Of a stretch of 40,528 nucleotides of DNA, positions 6,940-15,905 are shown piece by piece. The stretch is from Candidatus Minthosoma equi. Its GTDB lineage: Bacteria; Bacteroidota; Bacteroidia; Bacteroidales; Bacteroidaceae. The position numbers and the translations under genes are program-made. Location: positions 1 through 40,528 of the forward strand of contig JAGHUI010000063.1 of assembly GCA_018064885.1 (NCBI GenBank), in the 5' to 3' direction. Under the pieces are notes generated by a model. The model did no database searches and was not told the origin of the DNA. It saw nothing but the letters and a program-made list of their open reading frames with translations. Each line of letters opens with the position of its first letter. Position 1 is the first letter of the stretch.

Positions 6940-9786
6940 TTATTGTTCCTTCTTGTATTCTGTCAGGTTCTTCACACCCTGAATGTCTTTGACTTTTGTC
7001 TCACTGTAAAGAAGCGTCTTCAAAGCATCAAAAGTGATTTCTGACTGGGGATTGAAAGCGTCGCTTGCCACATATTTCTTTATAGCATCCGTGTATGCCC
7101 GTCCTTCTACATACTTGTTTATAGCATCAAAGTCAGTTGTGGCAATAAGCAGTTTACCCTTGCCAACCTTGAACTCCATAAGTATGCCAAGCTTGTGGTT
7201 TCTCTCCACATTATCAACGGTCTGGATTATAGGCTTGTAGTCTTTATCTAAAGCATTCAAAATGAGAGGTCTTGAATTCAAAGCGATTGTCCACCATTGC
7301 CAATCCGTTCTGCCTTCTGTTGGGAAACTATCAAAAATCTTATCAGAAGGATTCATCAACATTCCTAATGTGCCAGGCGATACGGGACGATTATTGTTCT
7401 CACTGATAGTCTTGAACATAGCATAGTTCCAGTAGTCAGGAGTAAACATACCTCCGACGCTCTGCTTCTCAATGCTTTGAGTCTTAGGACAAAGCAACAC
7501 CGCACCACCCTTCTCCAGTTGCTTAAGCGTCTTGACATCAAGAGTGTCTGAAAGCATGTATGCTGATTTAGCAGATGCGCTCTCTGCTTTCTCCGATGCA
7601 TACACCCACATATTATAATAATTATGGTAATTGCCTGTCGTCAACTCCAAGCGCAACTGAGTAGATTTTGCTATTCCGTTCAATGGCAATGAAACGCTGC
7701 CTACATTGGCAACATCACCTTGCCATACCTGAAGGAAATCAACCTCGCCGCTCTTTTCAAACTGAGCAGTCTTCTTTCCATCGTTATCCACACTGAACAA
7801 AGACCACACAAGCGGTGCATTATAGTCATCTTCCGTATAGTTGCTGACTGAAAAATCAATCTTCAGAGTGTCAGCAGAATCCCAGCAATATGTATCCATT
7901 CTTGCCATAGGGACAACGGCATCATTCCAACCCTTGAAGTCATTTGCTTCCACAAGTCCCTTACTGTCCATGAAAGCATCTAAGATTCCGCAAAGAGCAC
8001 TACCCTGCCCAGGATAATCCTTTATGTCCAACAACTGATATCCGCCAAAGCCTGGTGTTCTCAAGCAATACTCCATATCAGCCTTGTAGCAATCTACCGA
8101 CCATCTGCCTGTAGCCTCATGGAATGCATCAATTTGCGATGTCAAGCCGTTCTCTTTCAGACGATCACGGAATATCTCAAGGTTATAAGGATAGAGCACA
8201 CCTGTATATTTAGGGATCTCTTTATAGTCAGGATAAATTTGGAATTGACAGGTTTCATGACTGACAATTGGCACCTTGCAAAGCGATACTACATTGCTGA
8301 AATCCACATTAGTGCTTGGGCGATTAGTGTTAAGAATACCGCCATTGTCAGCATCTGCAAAAGAGAAAGATGTGCGCGAATGTGTTGAGAAGCCATCGCC
8401 GCCACCCACGCGACAAGTAATGTAATAATCCTCAGCAGGGGCTCCATTCTCCTTCAGTTTAGGCCCGCGCCAACCCAGATCATTATTGGAACCTTGACTG
8501 TATAGATGTCTATTGTCAATCTCTCTGAAATCGTCCAGCCATTGAGCCATCATTGCATTATCGCCCCAAAGCTCATTGCCAAGTCCCAATCCCATGAAAG
8601 AAGGATGATTGCCAAGGAACTTCAACACATCAACTCCCTCATTATGAAGAAACTCATTCTGCACAACAGTCGTACTGTCAATAGTACCCCATAGCGGCAA
8701 CTCTGTATGCAGATAAACACCAATCTCATCAGCAGCAATGAAAGCCGCCTCAGTTGGAGTATAACTATGGAAACGATAATGGTTTATGCCATACTGCTTT
8801 GCAATAGTGAACAGTCTTCGCCACTCATCCACATTCGTAGGACTGTAAGCAGAAAGCGGAAACACACAAGCATCATGAGTGCCTCTGAGGAAAGTCTTAT
8901 TGCCGTTGATTGCGAACTGTGTTCCCTCAACAGAAAACTCTCTCATACCAAAAGTTGTAACTAATTTGTCCGATGTTCCTTTTCCTGTAACAGATACAGT
9001 CATTGTGTATAGATCTGGATGGAACTCACTCCACAAATGAGGATTCTCTCCCATATCCATTGTCAAAGAAAGAGTTGTTTCTCCTGGGGCAAGCTTTTCT
9101 GCAACGTTCATAATGGCATTATCTGCATCTTCATCATCAAATACAGAACGCTCCAGCTGAATATTATACTTGCCTGCCTTCTTTATCCTCAGGGATATCT
9201 TCACCTGCGCCTCATTCATGGAGACATTTGGATAAACTTGCATATCAGCAATATACACATCTGGCAAAGCAGTTATCTGCATTCTGCCGAGAATACCATT
9301 CCAGTTTGTCTGAGTGGCATCTGTCCATGCGTGACTGCCATGCACACCTGCTGGCACTGCCTCAGGACGATTGTCAACATCAATCTTTATATGATGCTTG
9401 CCAGCTTTCAGATGAGGAATTTCATAAACATGAGGAGCATAGAGACGACCTTTACTGCCAATCTTTTCGCCATCAACCCAAAGAGTGCTTGGCTTTGTTC
9501 TTTCCAATTCAAGAATAAGCTTCTTACCCTCCATATCCTTTGGAACATCAATATCTCGCTCATACGAAACAACACCAGAATAGGGATAAAGTCTTGTGAG
9601 CTGAGTCGTAACATTCGTAGGATGCTCTCCTCCACCCAGTTTGTTTTCGTCTGTCGTTCCTGGAAGCACACATTCGCCAAGCGACGATTGCCACTTGCCA
9701 GACAAATCCAATGATTTGCGCTGAGCATTGCAAATCACAGACACCATCAGCATCATAAAGCCAGCAAAGAATATCTTATTATTCAT
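6940..9786 (-). CDS. GH2-like exo-glycosidase, secreted
   Basis: A predicted periplasmic beta-glycosidase of 948 residues with signal peptide ending NAQ (about residue 22). The order is an N-terminal jelly-roll sugar-binding domain (about 25-180), an immunoglobulin-like domain (about 185-285), a TIM barrel from FAINGNKTFLRGTHD (291-305) to about residue 620, and a C-terminal extension of about 300 residues. The acid/base Glu is in GLGNELWG (E405) and the probable nucleophile is in VSHETCQFQ (E511). The barrel segment reads RFHSYTPTEAAF in place of the more usual R-SH-P motif of beta-galactosidases and glucuronidases. The substrate is therefore unclear: beta-galactoside, beta-mannoside and arabinopyranoside are all possible. 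The C-terminal region may be a GATase-like or sandwich domain. Its neighbours (AraC, mannanase operon) suggest hemicellulose side-chain or oligosaccharide trimming. Confidence 0.8.
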   Translation of the reverse strand: MNNKIFFAGFMMLMVSVICNAQRKSLDLSGKWQSSLGECVLPGTTDENKLGGGEHPTNVTTQLTRLYPYSGVVSYERDIDVPKDMEGKKLILELERTKPSTLWVDGEKIGSKGRLYAPHVYEIPHLKAGKHHIKIDVDNRPEAVPAGVHGSHAWTDATQTNWNGILGRMQITALPDVYIADMQVYPNVSMNEAQVKISLRIKKAGKYNIQLERSVFDDEDADNAIMNVAEKLAPGETTLSLTMDMGENPHLWSEFHPDLYTMTVSVTGKGTSDKLVTTFGMREFSVEGTQFAINGNKTFLRGTHDACVFPLSAYSPTNVDEWRRLFTIAKQYGINHYRFHSYTPTEAAFIAADEIGVYLHTELPLWGTIDSTTVVQNEFLHNEGVDVLKFLGNHPSFMGLGLGNELWGDNAMMAQWLDDFREIDNRHLYSQGSNNDLGWRGPKLKENGAPAEDYYITCRVGGGDGFSTHSRTSFSFADADNGGILNTNRPSTNVDFSNVVSLCKVPIVSHETCQFQIYPDYKEIPKYTGVLYPYNLEIFRDRLKENGLTSQIDAFHEATGRWSVDCYKADMEYCLRTPGFGGYQLLDIKDYPGQGSALCGILDAFMDSKGLVEANDFKGWNDAVVPMARMDTYCWDSADTLKIDFSVSNYTEDDYNAPLVWSLFSVDNDGKKTAQFEKSGEVDFLQVWQGDVANVGSVSLPLNGIAKSTQLRLELTTGNYHNYYNMWVYASEKAESASAKSAYMLSDTLDVKTLKQLEKGGAVLLCPKTQSIEKQSVGGMFTPDYWNYAMFKTISENNNRPVSPGTLGMLMNPSDKIFDSFPTEGRTDWQWWTIALNSRPLILNALDKDYKPIIQTVDNVERNHKLGILMEFKVGKGKLLIATTDFDAINKYVEGRAYTDAIKKYVASDAFNPQSEITFDALKTLLYSETKVKDIQGVKNLTEYKKEQ

Positions 9787-9861
9787 GTACGGGACAAGAT
9801 TTAGTAGTTCTTTTCTGTATCAGTCAATGCTAATACAAAGCACACTATGATATTATTTTAG

Positions 9862-9890
9862 CAAAAGTATGTATTTTTTTGCAAACACAA
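9862..9890 (-). promoter_or_regulatory. Promoter of the GH2-like gene
   Basis: On the minus strand TACTTTTG (9862-9869) fits TAnnTTTG, and a TTG (9888-9890) lies 18 bp upstream; an overlapping TTTG lies slightly further out. It is about 75 bp before the ATG, in the divergent intergenic region shared with the plus-strand lipoprotein gene. Confidence 0.5.
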
Positions 9891-9944
9891 GCAAATTTGA
9901 AGTAAAATTCTTTCCAAATTCATCATTTTGTGGAAGAATAAAGT

Positions 9945-9952
9945 TACATTTG
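9945..9952 (+). promoter_or_regulatory. -7 promoter box of lipoprotein L3
   Basis: TACATTTG fits TAnnTTTG. It lies downstream of the first in-frame ATG (9928) and 17 bp before the ATG at 9970. This supports 9970 as the true start, with a very short leader. The upstream -33 element is not convincing. Confidence 0.5.
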
Positions 9953-9969
9953 CAAAAATTATTGATTTC

Positions 9970-11454
9970 ATGAAAGAAAATAAGAAACTTACATCCTGCA
10001 ATAAAGGGACTCACACATTATATTTACTCATGTTGCTTGCCGCATGCATCATCATGTCGGCATGCTCTACTTCGCCCGAAAATATAACGAAGGTTGAAGA
10101 GGATGCGCCGATGTATCCTGACTATACAGAAATAACTATTCCTGTAAATATCGCTCCGTTGAATTTTCTGCTGAGAGATGATGCAGAAAGAGTGTGCGTG
10201 TATGTCAACGACGAGGAATTTTACAACAATTCTGGCAATGAAGTCGTCTTTGACATTGATGCCTGGAAAACGCTTATGGACGAGAATGTTGGCAAAAGCA
10301 TTTCAGTTAGAATAGTTGCGAAATACAAGGACAAGTGGAAGGAATACAAGAACTTCACATGGAAGGTCGTGGATGACATTGTTGATCCTTATCTCACCTA
10401 TCGTCTCATAGAACCAGACTATGAGGTTTTCAGCAATCTCGTTCTGCAAGAAAGATGCGTCGAGAACTTTGACACGGAGAACTTTTCCGACTATGGTGTA
10501 GTTGGAAACAAATGTATGAATTGCCACACTTATTCGTCACAAGATCCCAACACTTCCATGTTCTACATAAGAGGCGAGAATGGCGGTGCGATGCTGAACT
10601 TCAACGGAAAACTGGAGAAACTGAATCTGAAACGTGACGACATGGCAAGCGGAAGCGTGTATTTCGGTTTCTCGCCATCAAGCAAATACATTGTCTTCTC
10701 CACAAACATCATCATTCCAGCCTTTCACTCAGCCGAAAGCAAGCGTATGGAAGTATTTGATACAAAGAGCGATGTGTATGTTGCCGACCTGACAAACCAC
10801 AAGTTCATTGACAGTCCTCTGCTCAGCGACAGCACACGATTGGAGACTTTCCCAACCTTCTCTCCTGATGGCAAATACATCTACTATTGCACAGCAATCA
10901 CACCAGATTCGCTGAGTGGAATCACTTCCATGAAGTACAGCCTATGCCGAATAAACTTTAATGAGAAAACTGGCACAATAGGAGAAACCGTTGACACCAT
11001 ATATAATGCTGCAACACAGGGAAAGAGCGTGTGTCATCCTCGCATCAGTCCTGACGGAAAATTCCTCGTTTATACCGTAGCAGATTATGGAACCTTCCCT
11101 ATCTGGCATCGTGAGTCAGATCTGCAAATGATGAATCTTGAGACTGGTGATATCAGCAAGATGGAAAATGTAAACTCCTCACTCTCTGACACATATCATT
11201 CATGGTCATCAAACTCCCGCTGGCTCGTCTTTGCCTCAAAGAGGGATGACGGATTGTATGGAAAGCCTTACTACACATATATAGATAAAAAAGGAGTGTG
11301 CTCAAAGCCTTTTGTCTTGCCTCAAGCACACCCTACATTCTATGATAACTGTCTGAAGTCTTTCAATGCTCCCGAGCAGGGAAAAGGGAAATTGCCATTC
11401 TCTGTTACTGACGTACAGAAAGCGATGTCCTCCGCTCCGACAGAATTCCGTTAG
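9970..11454 (+). CDS. Lipoprotein with one CxxCH motif and TolB/PD40-like propeller (L3)
   Basis: Function unknown. From the ATG at 9970 it has 494 residues, with a long N-region and lipobox IMSAC (Cys32). The ATG at 9928 is rejected because a promoter box lies after it. An N-terminal domain carries YPDYTEITIPVNIAPLNF, shared with the two paralogues L1 and L2. A single CMNCH (C182-H186) is followed by an RG.NGG turn. The rest (about 200-480) is a TolB/PD40-like beta-propeller with repeats such as TFSPDGKYIYY and RISPDGKFLVY and a final SNSRWLVFASKRDDG blade. It converges on the M/L operon and its last 50 bp overlap the end of L2. If the CxxCH binds heme it would be a small c-type cytochrome domain on a membrane-anchored propeller. 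No membrane-protein partner is adjacent on its own strand. Confidence 0.8.
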   Translation: MKENKKLTSCNKGTHTLYLLMLLAACIIMSACSTSPENITKVEEDAPMYPDYTEITIPVNIAPLNFLLRDDAERVCVYVNDEEFYNNSGNEVVFDIDAWKTLMDENVGKSISVRIVAKYKDKWKEYKNFTWKVVDDIVDPYLTYRLIEPDYEVFSNLVLQERCVENFDTENFSDYGVVGNKCMNCHTYSSQDPNTSMFYIRGENGGAMLNFNGKLEKLNLKRDDMASGSVYFGFSPSSKYIVFSTNIIIPAFHSAESKRMEVFDTKSDVYVADLTNHKFIDSPLLSDSTRLETFPTFSPDGKYIYYCTAITPDSLSGITSMKYSLCRINFNEKTGTIGETVDTIYNAATQGKSVCHPRISPDGKFLVYTVADYGTFPIWHRESDLQMMNLETGDISKMENVNSSLSDTYHSWSSNSRWLVFASKRDDGLYGKPYYTYIDKKGVCSKPFVLPQAHPTFYDNCLKSFNAPEQGKGKLPFSVTDVQKAMSSAPTEFR

Positions 11455-12877
11455 CAGCCATTCGTGAATCAATATCCACTTTTTCTTTTGTGAAATCAGG
11501 CACATTATAACTGTACATCAATCGGTCATAATAGTGTCGCGGATTCTTTTGAGGCAATAGGAAAGGTTTGGTAGCCCTACCCTTTTCATCAATTGAAGAA
11601 AGGTACAATCGAGTGTAAAGACCGTCGCCTCGGCGGGACGAGAACACGAACCAATGACTATTGTCACTCCAATTATGATAAGACTCTGTGTCTTTAGTAT
11701 TCACCTCTGCTATTGCACGCTTCTCACCTGTCTTCAAGTTCAGCAGCCACAAATCAGCCTCCTTATGCCAGATTGGGAATGTTCCGTAATCGGCAAGAGT
11801 GTACATGATATACTTTCCATCGTATGAAGGTTTTGGGAATGCTATACTCATGCTGTCACTTTCTGCATCTATAAGAGTATCAATCTTTTCTCCAAATGAA
11901 GCCTTCTCCGCATCAAAAGAGATAGAATAAAGATTGTAACGTACACGCCTTGTGTCGCCAGGATACTGGCGAAGAACTGTAGAACAGAAATACATTGTCT
12001 TTCCGTCTGGCGAGAATGCAGGATAAGTCTCGTTAAAATCCTTCTTCATAAACACAGGAGAAAGTATCAATTCATTCGTCTTTGTGTCAAGCACCTGAAG
12101 ATCACTCTCATGGTCAAACACTTCAATACGCTCATCCTTCACAACGTGGAATCCCTGACGAGTTGTGTTGGTTGAGAAAGCGAGATATCTTCCGTCAGGA
12201 TGCCAATAAGGATACACACAAAGTCCAAGAGTCTTATCTGTCTTGGTATCAAGGATATCCATTTCACCATCTTTCTGAATAACAGAAGCTCCATGATTGC
12301 CGCGAACATGGAAAACAAACTCCTTTGGGTTAGTGCGATTGCTGGTGTGGCAATTAACGCAATTGCCAGGCACACGAGTATTCTGTATTATCTCATATTC
12401 ATCAAAATTGCTCAAGTCACGCTGATAAAGTCCCATCTGACTGAACACTTCATATCCCGGCGCAACACGACGGTAGGTAAGTCCCCATTCCTCAAGATCA
12501 TATTTGCTGACAAACATTCTAAAATCTTGATACTGATACCATTTACCATCCTTTTCCACGCAAACAGTAAACGAAAGTTCCCCATCCTTATTCTGCTCCA
12601 CAAGTGAATGCCACTCATCCAAAGGCATGTCAACCGCATCACCCTGAGCATGCAGTTCCCCACCCTTGCTGCCTTTCACCACAACATCCACGCAACTGAC
12701 ATCTTTGCCAATGACATTGAAGTTCATTGGTGCAATACCCACAGGAATTGTAACCTCGGAATAATCAGGATAGATGACAGGAGGCTTGTCCAGCAACTGC
12801 GGATTCTCTACAGACTTGGAGCATGCAGAGAGAACAAAAACCGTGGTCAATATATATAATAATGTATTAAGTCTCAT
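11405..12877 (-). CDS. Lipoprotein with one CxxCH motif and TolB/PD40-like propeller (L2)
   Basis: Function unknown; 490 residues. Lipobox VLSAC (Cys19) is followed by YPDYSEVTIPVGIAPMNF, then a small N-terminal domain to about residue 140. A single CVNCHTSN motif (C173-H177) is followed by FHVRGNHGA. A TolB/PD40-like propeller (about 200-470) includes YPAFSPDGKTMYF and SDNSHWFVFSSRRGDG. Its start overlaps the stop of membrane protein M2 as ATGA, so the two are probably translated together. It is the last gene of the M1-L1-M2-L2 operon. It aligns along its whole length with L1, including the C-terminal FTK-KVD-D-R segment, so the stop and the 50-bp antisense overlap with L3 look real. No terminator is visible in the overlap. 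Confidence 0.82.
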   Translation of the reverse strand: MRLNTLLYILTTVFVLSACSKSVENPQLLDKPPVIYPDYSEVTIPVGIAPMNFNVIGKDVSCVDVVVKGSKGGELHAQGDAVDMPLDEWHSLVEQNKDGELSFTVCVEKDGKWYQYQDFRMFVSKYDLEEWGLTYRRVAPGYEVFSQMGLYQRDLSNFDEYEIIQNTRVPGNCVNCHTSNRTNPKEFVFHVRGNHGASVIQKDGEMDILDTKTDKTLGLCVYPYWHPDGRYLAFSTNTTRQGFHVVKDERIEVFDHESDLQVLDTKTNELILSPVFMKKDFNETYPAFSPDGKTMYFCSTVLRQYPGDTRRVRYNLYSISFDAEKASFGEKIDTLIDAESDSMSIAFPKPSYDGKYIMYTLADYGTFPIWHKEADLWLLNLKTGEKRAIAEVNTKDTESYHNWSDNSHWFVFSSRRGDGLYTRLYLSSIDEKGRATKPFLLPQKNPRHYYDRLMYSYNVPDFTKEKVDIDSRMAANGILSERRTSLSVRQ

Positions 12878-14430
12878 TGATTCTTTTGTTTTTTAAGTGT
12901 CTCATCCACAAAATTCCTATAGATCAAATATTTCTGCTGATTGCCCTCAAGCTGAGGAAGGAAAAGAAGGTATTGCATTGCAACAACATTCTTGCTGTTT
13001 TGTACAACAAGCTGTCCCATGATTTTATCTATTTCCTGTTCGCTGAAAAGGAAATCCTTAGTCAATCGGCATTTGCGCAGATAACCATATACAGGATGTT
13101 CGTTGATCGCTTTTTCATTGCCCAGCAAAGCAATGGTTTCGTTTGCCCAATTCCTGTAGTACATTGTCTTTTGTAGAATACGCAAATACTTCAGCGACAC
13201 CTTATATTGTCCATTGATCAGATTTGTCTCAGCAAGTCTTTTAATAATTCGAGCGCTCTTGCCATTATCTGGGATAGCCTCCATTGCTTCGAAATCAAAG
13301 CGTTGCGCTGTATTCACCATACCAGTCTGATAATAAATCTCAGCCGTCATCAGCGATGACTCAAAATTCTTGTTGAACACAGGAAATGCACCTTGCCAAC
13401 CATTCTGGAAGAACTGGAATGCACGTTGCTCGTTCAACTGTCCTGTCATGGCGAGAGCAAGATTCAAAGATGAGACCGTAAGTGGAGTATCTGGAGTTTT
13501 CTTTTCTGCTTTTTCTATTATCTCGTTCCATTTCTGCTGACGTACAAGAAGGTCATAATCAAGCACTTCATAAGAAGCAGAAAGATAGTTTGCAGGAACA
13601 GCAATAACTGCTAAGCTAACAACTCCAGCAAGCACTCCCGCAAACACAAAGCGTGAAGTCTTCCCCTCTTTCTGTTCTGGCAATACTGAAATGACGATTG
13701 GAATGATAACAAAGGCCGCCATTACAATATACTGCATTACAGCAACAACATCTACAACATAGTTATAACCAATGCCATAGAAGATTCTAGCAACAGGATA
13801 AGGCACAAACGCAGCACTTGCAAGCATACAAGCAACTGACAACACAATTGCAACAGCAGAAATTAAGAAGTTTCTATTTGCAAGTATCTCTTTTATAGCA
13901 ATATATATTGCAAACATCAAGACAGCAGGTCCTGTGATCCAGTACACAAATGGAACTGCTATTGCCACATATATATATTTCGCAACTGAAGAAGATTTCT
14001 CCGGATATACGACCATGCACGTCATTGCTATAAGCATGGAAATAACAAAAGATAGACGCACGTTGATGTCTCCCATATACATCCATAGAAGGATGACAGG
14101 TATATAAGAAAGCAGGTACCATGCATCCGAAACTTTCTGTTTCTTAACAAGTTTCCATGTTGCCAGCTGCAACAGCACATAGACACAAGCGATTATAACA
14201 GCTCCTACCTGTACGACATTGTAGAACTGCACAAGAAATTCACTGACGTAACGCGCTATGCCTCCTGGAACAGCCAATCGTTCAAAGAACATTTCTGAGT
14301 CGAAAAGAAAAAGCTGAAGCTGTTCCTGATAAACCAGACCTGAAGAATATTTAAATCCCCAGAAGCACCATACAACAACAGCAAACATCGCTGCCAACAG
14401 CACCTTCCAATATCTTTGTATTATATTCAT
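12874..14430 (-). CDS. Polytopic membrane protein with helical-repeat C-terminus (M2, DUF6057-like)
   Basis: Function unknown; 518 residues. There are eight or nine predicted membrane helices (about 9-26, 73-92, 105-119, 126-142, 151-178 possibly split, 187-208, 228-250, 262-281). The long loop after helix 1 contains YQEQLQLFLF and a GG-A-YVSEFLVQFYN segment. YWITGP lies in the fifth hydrophobic stretch. The C-terminal 235 residues are soluble, helical and TPR-like (NLALAMTGQL, GKSARIIKRLAETN, LLGNE). M1 shares all of these marks. Four-base ATGA overlaps join it to L1 upstream and L2 downstream. The layout (helix, acidic extracytoplasmic loop, many helices, soluble tail) resembles GT-C membrane glycosyltransferases, but I see no decisive motif and the resemblance is only a hypothesis. 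Confidence 0.78.
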   Translation of the reverse strand: MNIIQRYWKVLLAAMFAVVVWCFWGFKYSSGLVYQEQLQLFLFDSEMFFERLAVPGGIARYVSEFLVQFYNVVQVGAVIIACVYVLLQLATWKLVKKQKVSDAWYLLSYIPVILLWMYMGDINVRLSFVISMLIAMTCMVVYPEKSSSVAKYIYVAIAVPFVYWITGPAVLMFAIYIAIKEILANRNFLISAVAIVLSVACMLASAAFVPYPVARIFYGIGYNYVVDVVAVMQYIVMAAFVIIPIVISVLPEQKEGKTSRFVFAGVLAGVVSLAVIAVPANYLSASYEVLDYDLLVRQQKWNEIIEKAEKKTPDTPLTVSSLNLALAMTGQLNEQRAFQFFQNGWQGAFPVFNKNFESSLMTAEIYYQTGMVNTAQRFDFEAMEAIPDNGKSARIIKRLAETNLINGQYKVSLKYLRILQKTMYYRNWANETIALLGNEKAINEHPVYGYLRKCRLTKDFLFSEQEIDKIMGQLVVQNSKNVVAMQYLLFLPQLEGNQQKYLIYRNFVDETLKKQKNQ

Positions 14431-15890
14431 CTGACTTTCACATCTATGCGTTCACCATCCAGACATTGCTTGCCAGCAAGACGAGCATCAAAATCCACCT
14501 TGTCTTTTGTGAAGTCTGGACAATTATATGAATCAAAAAGTTCGTTATAGAATTTGCGAGGATTTTTCTGAGGCAAGAGGAAGGGCTTTGTCACCTTGCC
14601 TGCATCATCTATGCTCGCAATATAAGCTTTGTTATACATGCCGTCACCTCGGCGTGAGGAGAATACAAACCAATGACTGTTGCTGCTCCAATTGTGGAAG
14701 CTATCCACATCATCACTGTTCACCTCAGTCAAAGCACGATGCTTACCTGTCTTCACATTCATAATCCACAAATCTGCTTCTTTATGATTTACAGGGAAAT
14801 TGCCGAAATCCGAAACACCATACATCAACCACTTGCCATCGTATGATGGACGCGGATACGTGAAACTCTTGTCCAGCTCTTGAGCATTTAGGAGAGTGTC
14901 AACATGATCACCGTATGTGCCTGTCTTTTCGTCAAAAGAAATCTGGCAGAGACTATATTTTGCCTTCTCATATTCGAGAGGAATGTTACAATACTTTGAA
15001 GAACAATAATAGAGAGTCTTTCCATCAGGAGAAAACACAGGATAGGTTTCAAAGTCTTTTGTCTGCAAAAGAGTATCGAGTATAAGCTCATTTGTTCTTG
15101 TGTCAATGACAAGCACATCACTCATTGTATCGAACACTTCAATGCGCTTCTCTGCTCTCACAAAGAAAAGCTGATGGATAGAGTTGATTGACGAAGCGAT
15201 ATAGTTGCCCGAAGGATGCCAATAGCTGTATCCGCAATTAGCTTTCGTGCTGTCTGTCTTCGTATTGAGCCATGTCTGGTCAGTACCATTTTGAATCACA
15301 GTGCCTCCTTTGTCGCCACGCAGATGCATAAGGAACTGATCTGCACGGCATTGGTTAGCTGTGTGGCAATTCATGCATTGTCCTGGAACAGCAGATTCCT
15401 GAAGAATGGCATATTCATCGAAAGTGTGAATGTCACGCTGATAAATGCCTATATTGCCACCCACCTCATAACCTGGCGGTATTCTGCGGTAAGTGAGTCC
15501 GAAATCGTCAAGATGATACTTGCTGACATGCATGGCAAATGGCTGATACTGTGTCCATTTACCATCTTCCAGCATGCACACGGTGAAAGTTAGATCACCG
15601 CCTTCATTCTGCTCTGTCAGCTCATGCCATTCGTCAATATCGAAGTCAGCAAACTCGCCCTGAACGTGCATTTCCCCACCCTTGCTGCCTTTAACCACAA
15701 CATCTATAATTTCCACCTTATCACTCTGGGCATTGAAATCCATCGGAGCTATATCAACAGGAATTGTAACATCTATATAGTCAGGAAATATCGCTGGCTG
15801 CTGATTTACAACCTGCGGATTCTCAACCGTTTTCATGCACGAAGCGAGCATGAGCATAAGTGTCAAATATATAGGAAAGAGTTTCTTCAT
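14427..15890 (-). CDS. Lipoprotein with one CxxCH motif and TolB/PD40-like propeller (L1)
   Basis: Function unknown; 487 residues. Lipobox LASC (Cys18), then MKTVENPQVV and FPDYIDVTIPVDIAPMDF, which match L2 nearly position for position. A single CMNCHTAN (C172-H176) is followed by an extra Cys (C181) and HLRGDKGG. The propeller (about 200-470) has YPVFSPDGKTLYY and SSNSHWFVFSSRRGDG. No Met or His beyond the CxxCH His is obviously shared by all three paralogues as a distal heme ligand. The gene starts 15 bp after M1 and its stop overlaps the start of M2 (ATGA). Paired order M1-L1 and M2-L2 suggests that each lipoprotein works with the membrane protein encoded just upstream. Confidence 0.82.
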   Translation of the reverse strand: MKKLFPIYLTLMLMLASCMKTVENPQVVNQQPAIFPDYIDVTIPVDIAPMDFNAQSDKVEIIDVVVKGSKGGEMHVQGEFADFDIDEWHELTEQNEGGDLTFTVCMLEDGKWTQYQPFAMHVSKYHLDDFGLTYRRIPPGYEVGGNIGIYQRDIHTFDEYAILQESAVPGQCMNCHTANQCRADQFLMHLRGDKGGTVIQNGTDQTWLNTKTDSTKANCGYSYWHPSGNYIASSINSIHQLFFVRAEKRIEVFDTMSDVLVIDTRTNELILDTLLQTKDFETYPVFSPDGKTLYYCSSKYCNIPLEYEKAKYSLCQISFDEKTGTYGDHVDTLLNAQELDKSFTYPRPSYDGKWLMYGVSDFGNFPVNHKEADLWIMNVKTGKHRALTEVNSDDVDSFHNWSSNSHWFVFSSRRGDGMYNKAYIASIDDAGKVTKPFLLPQKNPRKFYNELFDSYNCPDFTKDKVDFDARLAGKQCLDGERIDVKVR

Positions 15891-15905
15891 CTTCTTTTTT
15901 CTTTA

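Noticed and set aside
9928-9969. Earlier ATG for lipoprotein L3
   Set aside because: A TAnnTTTG box at 9945-9952 lies downstream of it, and the added residues push the lipobox far from the N-terminus.
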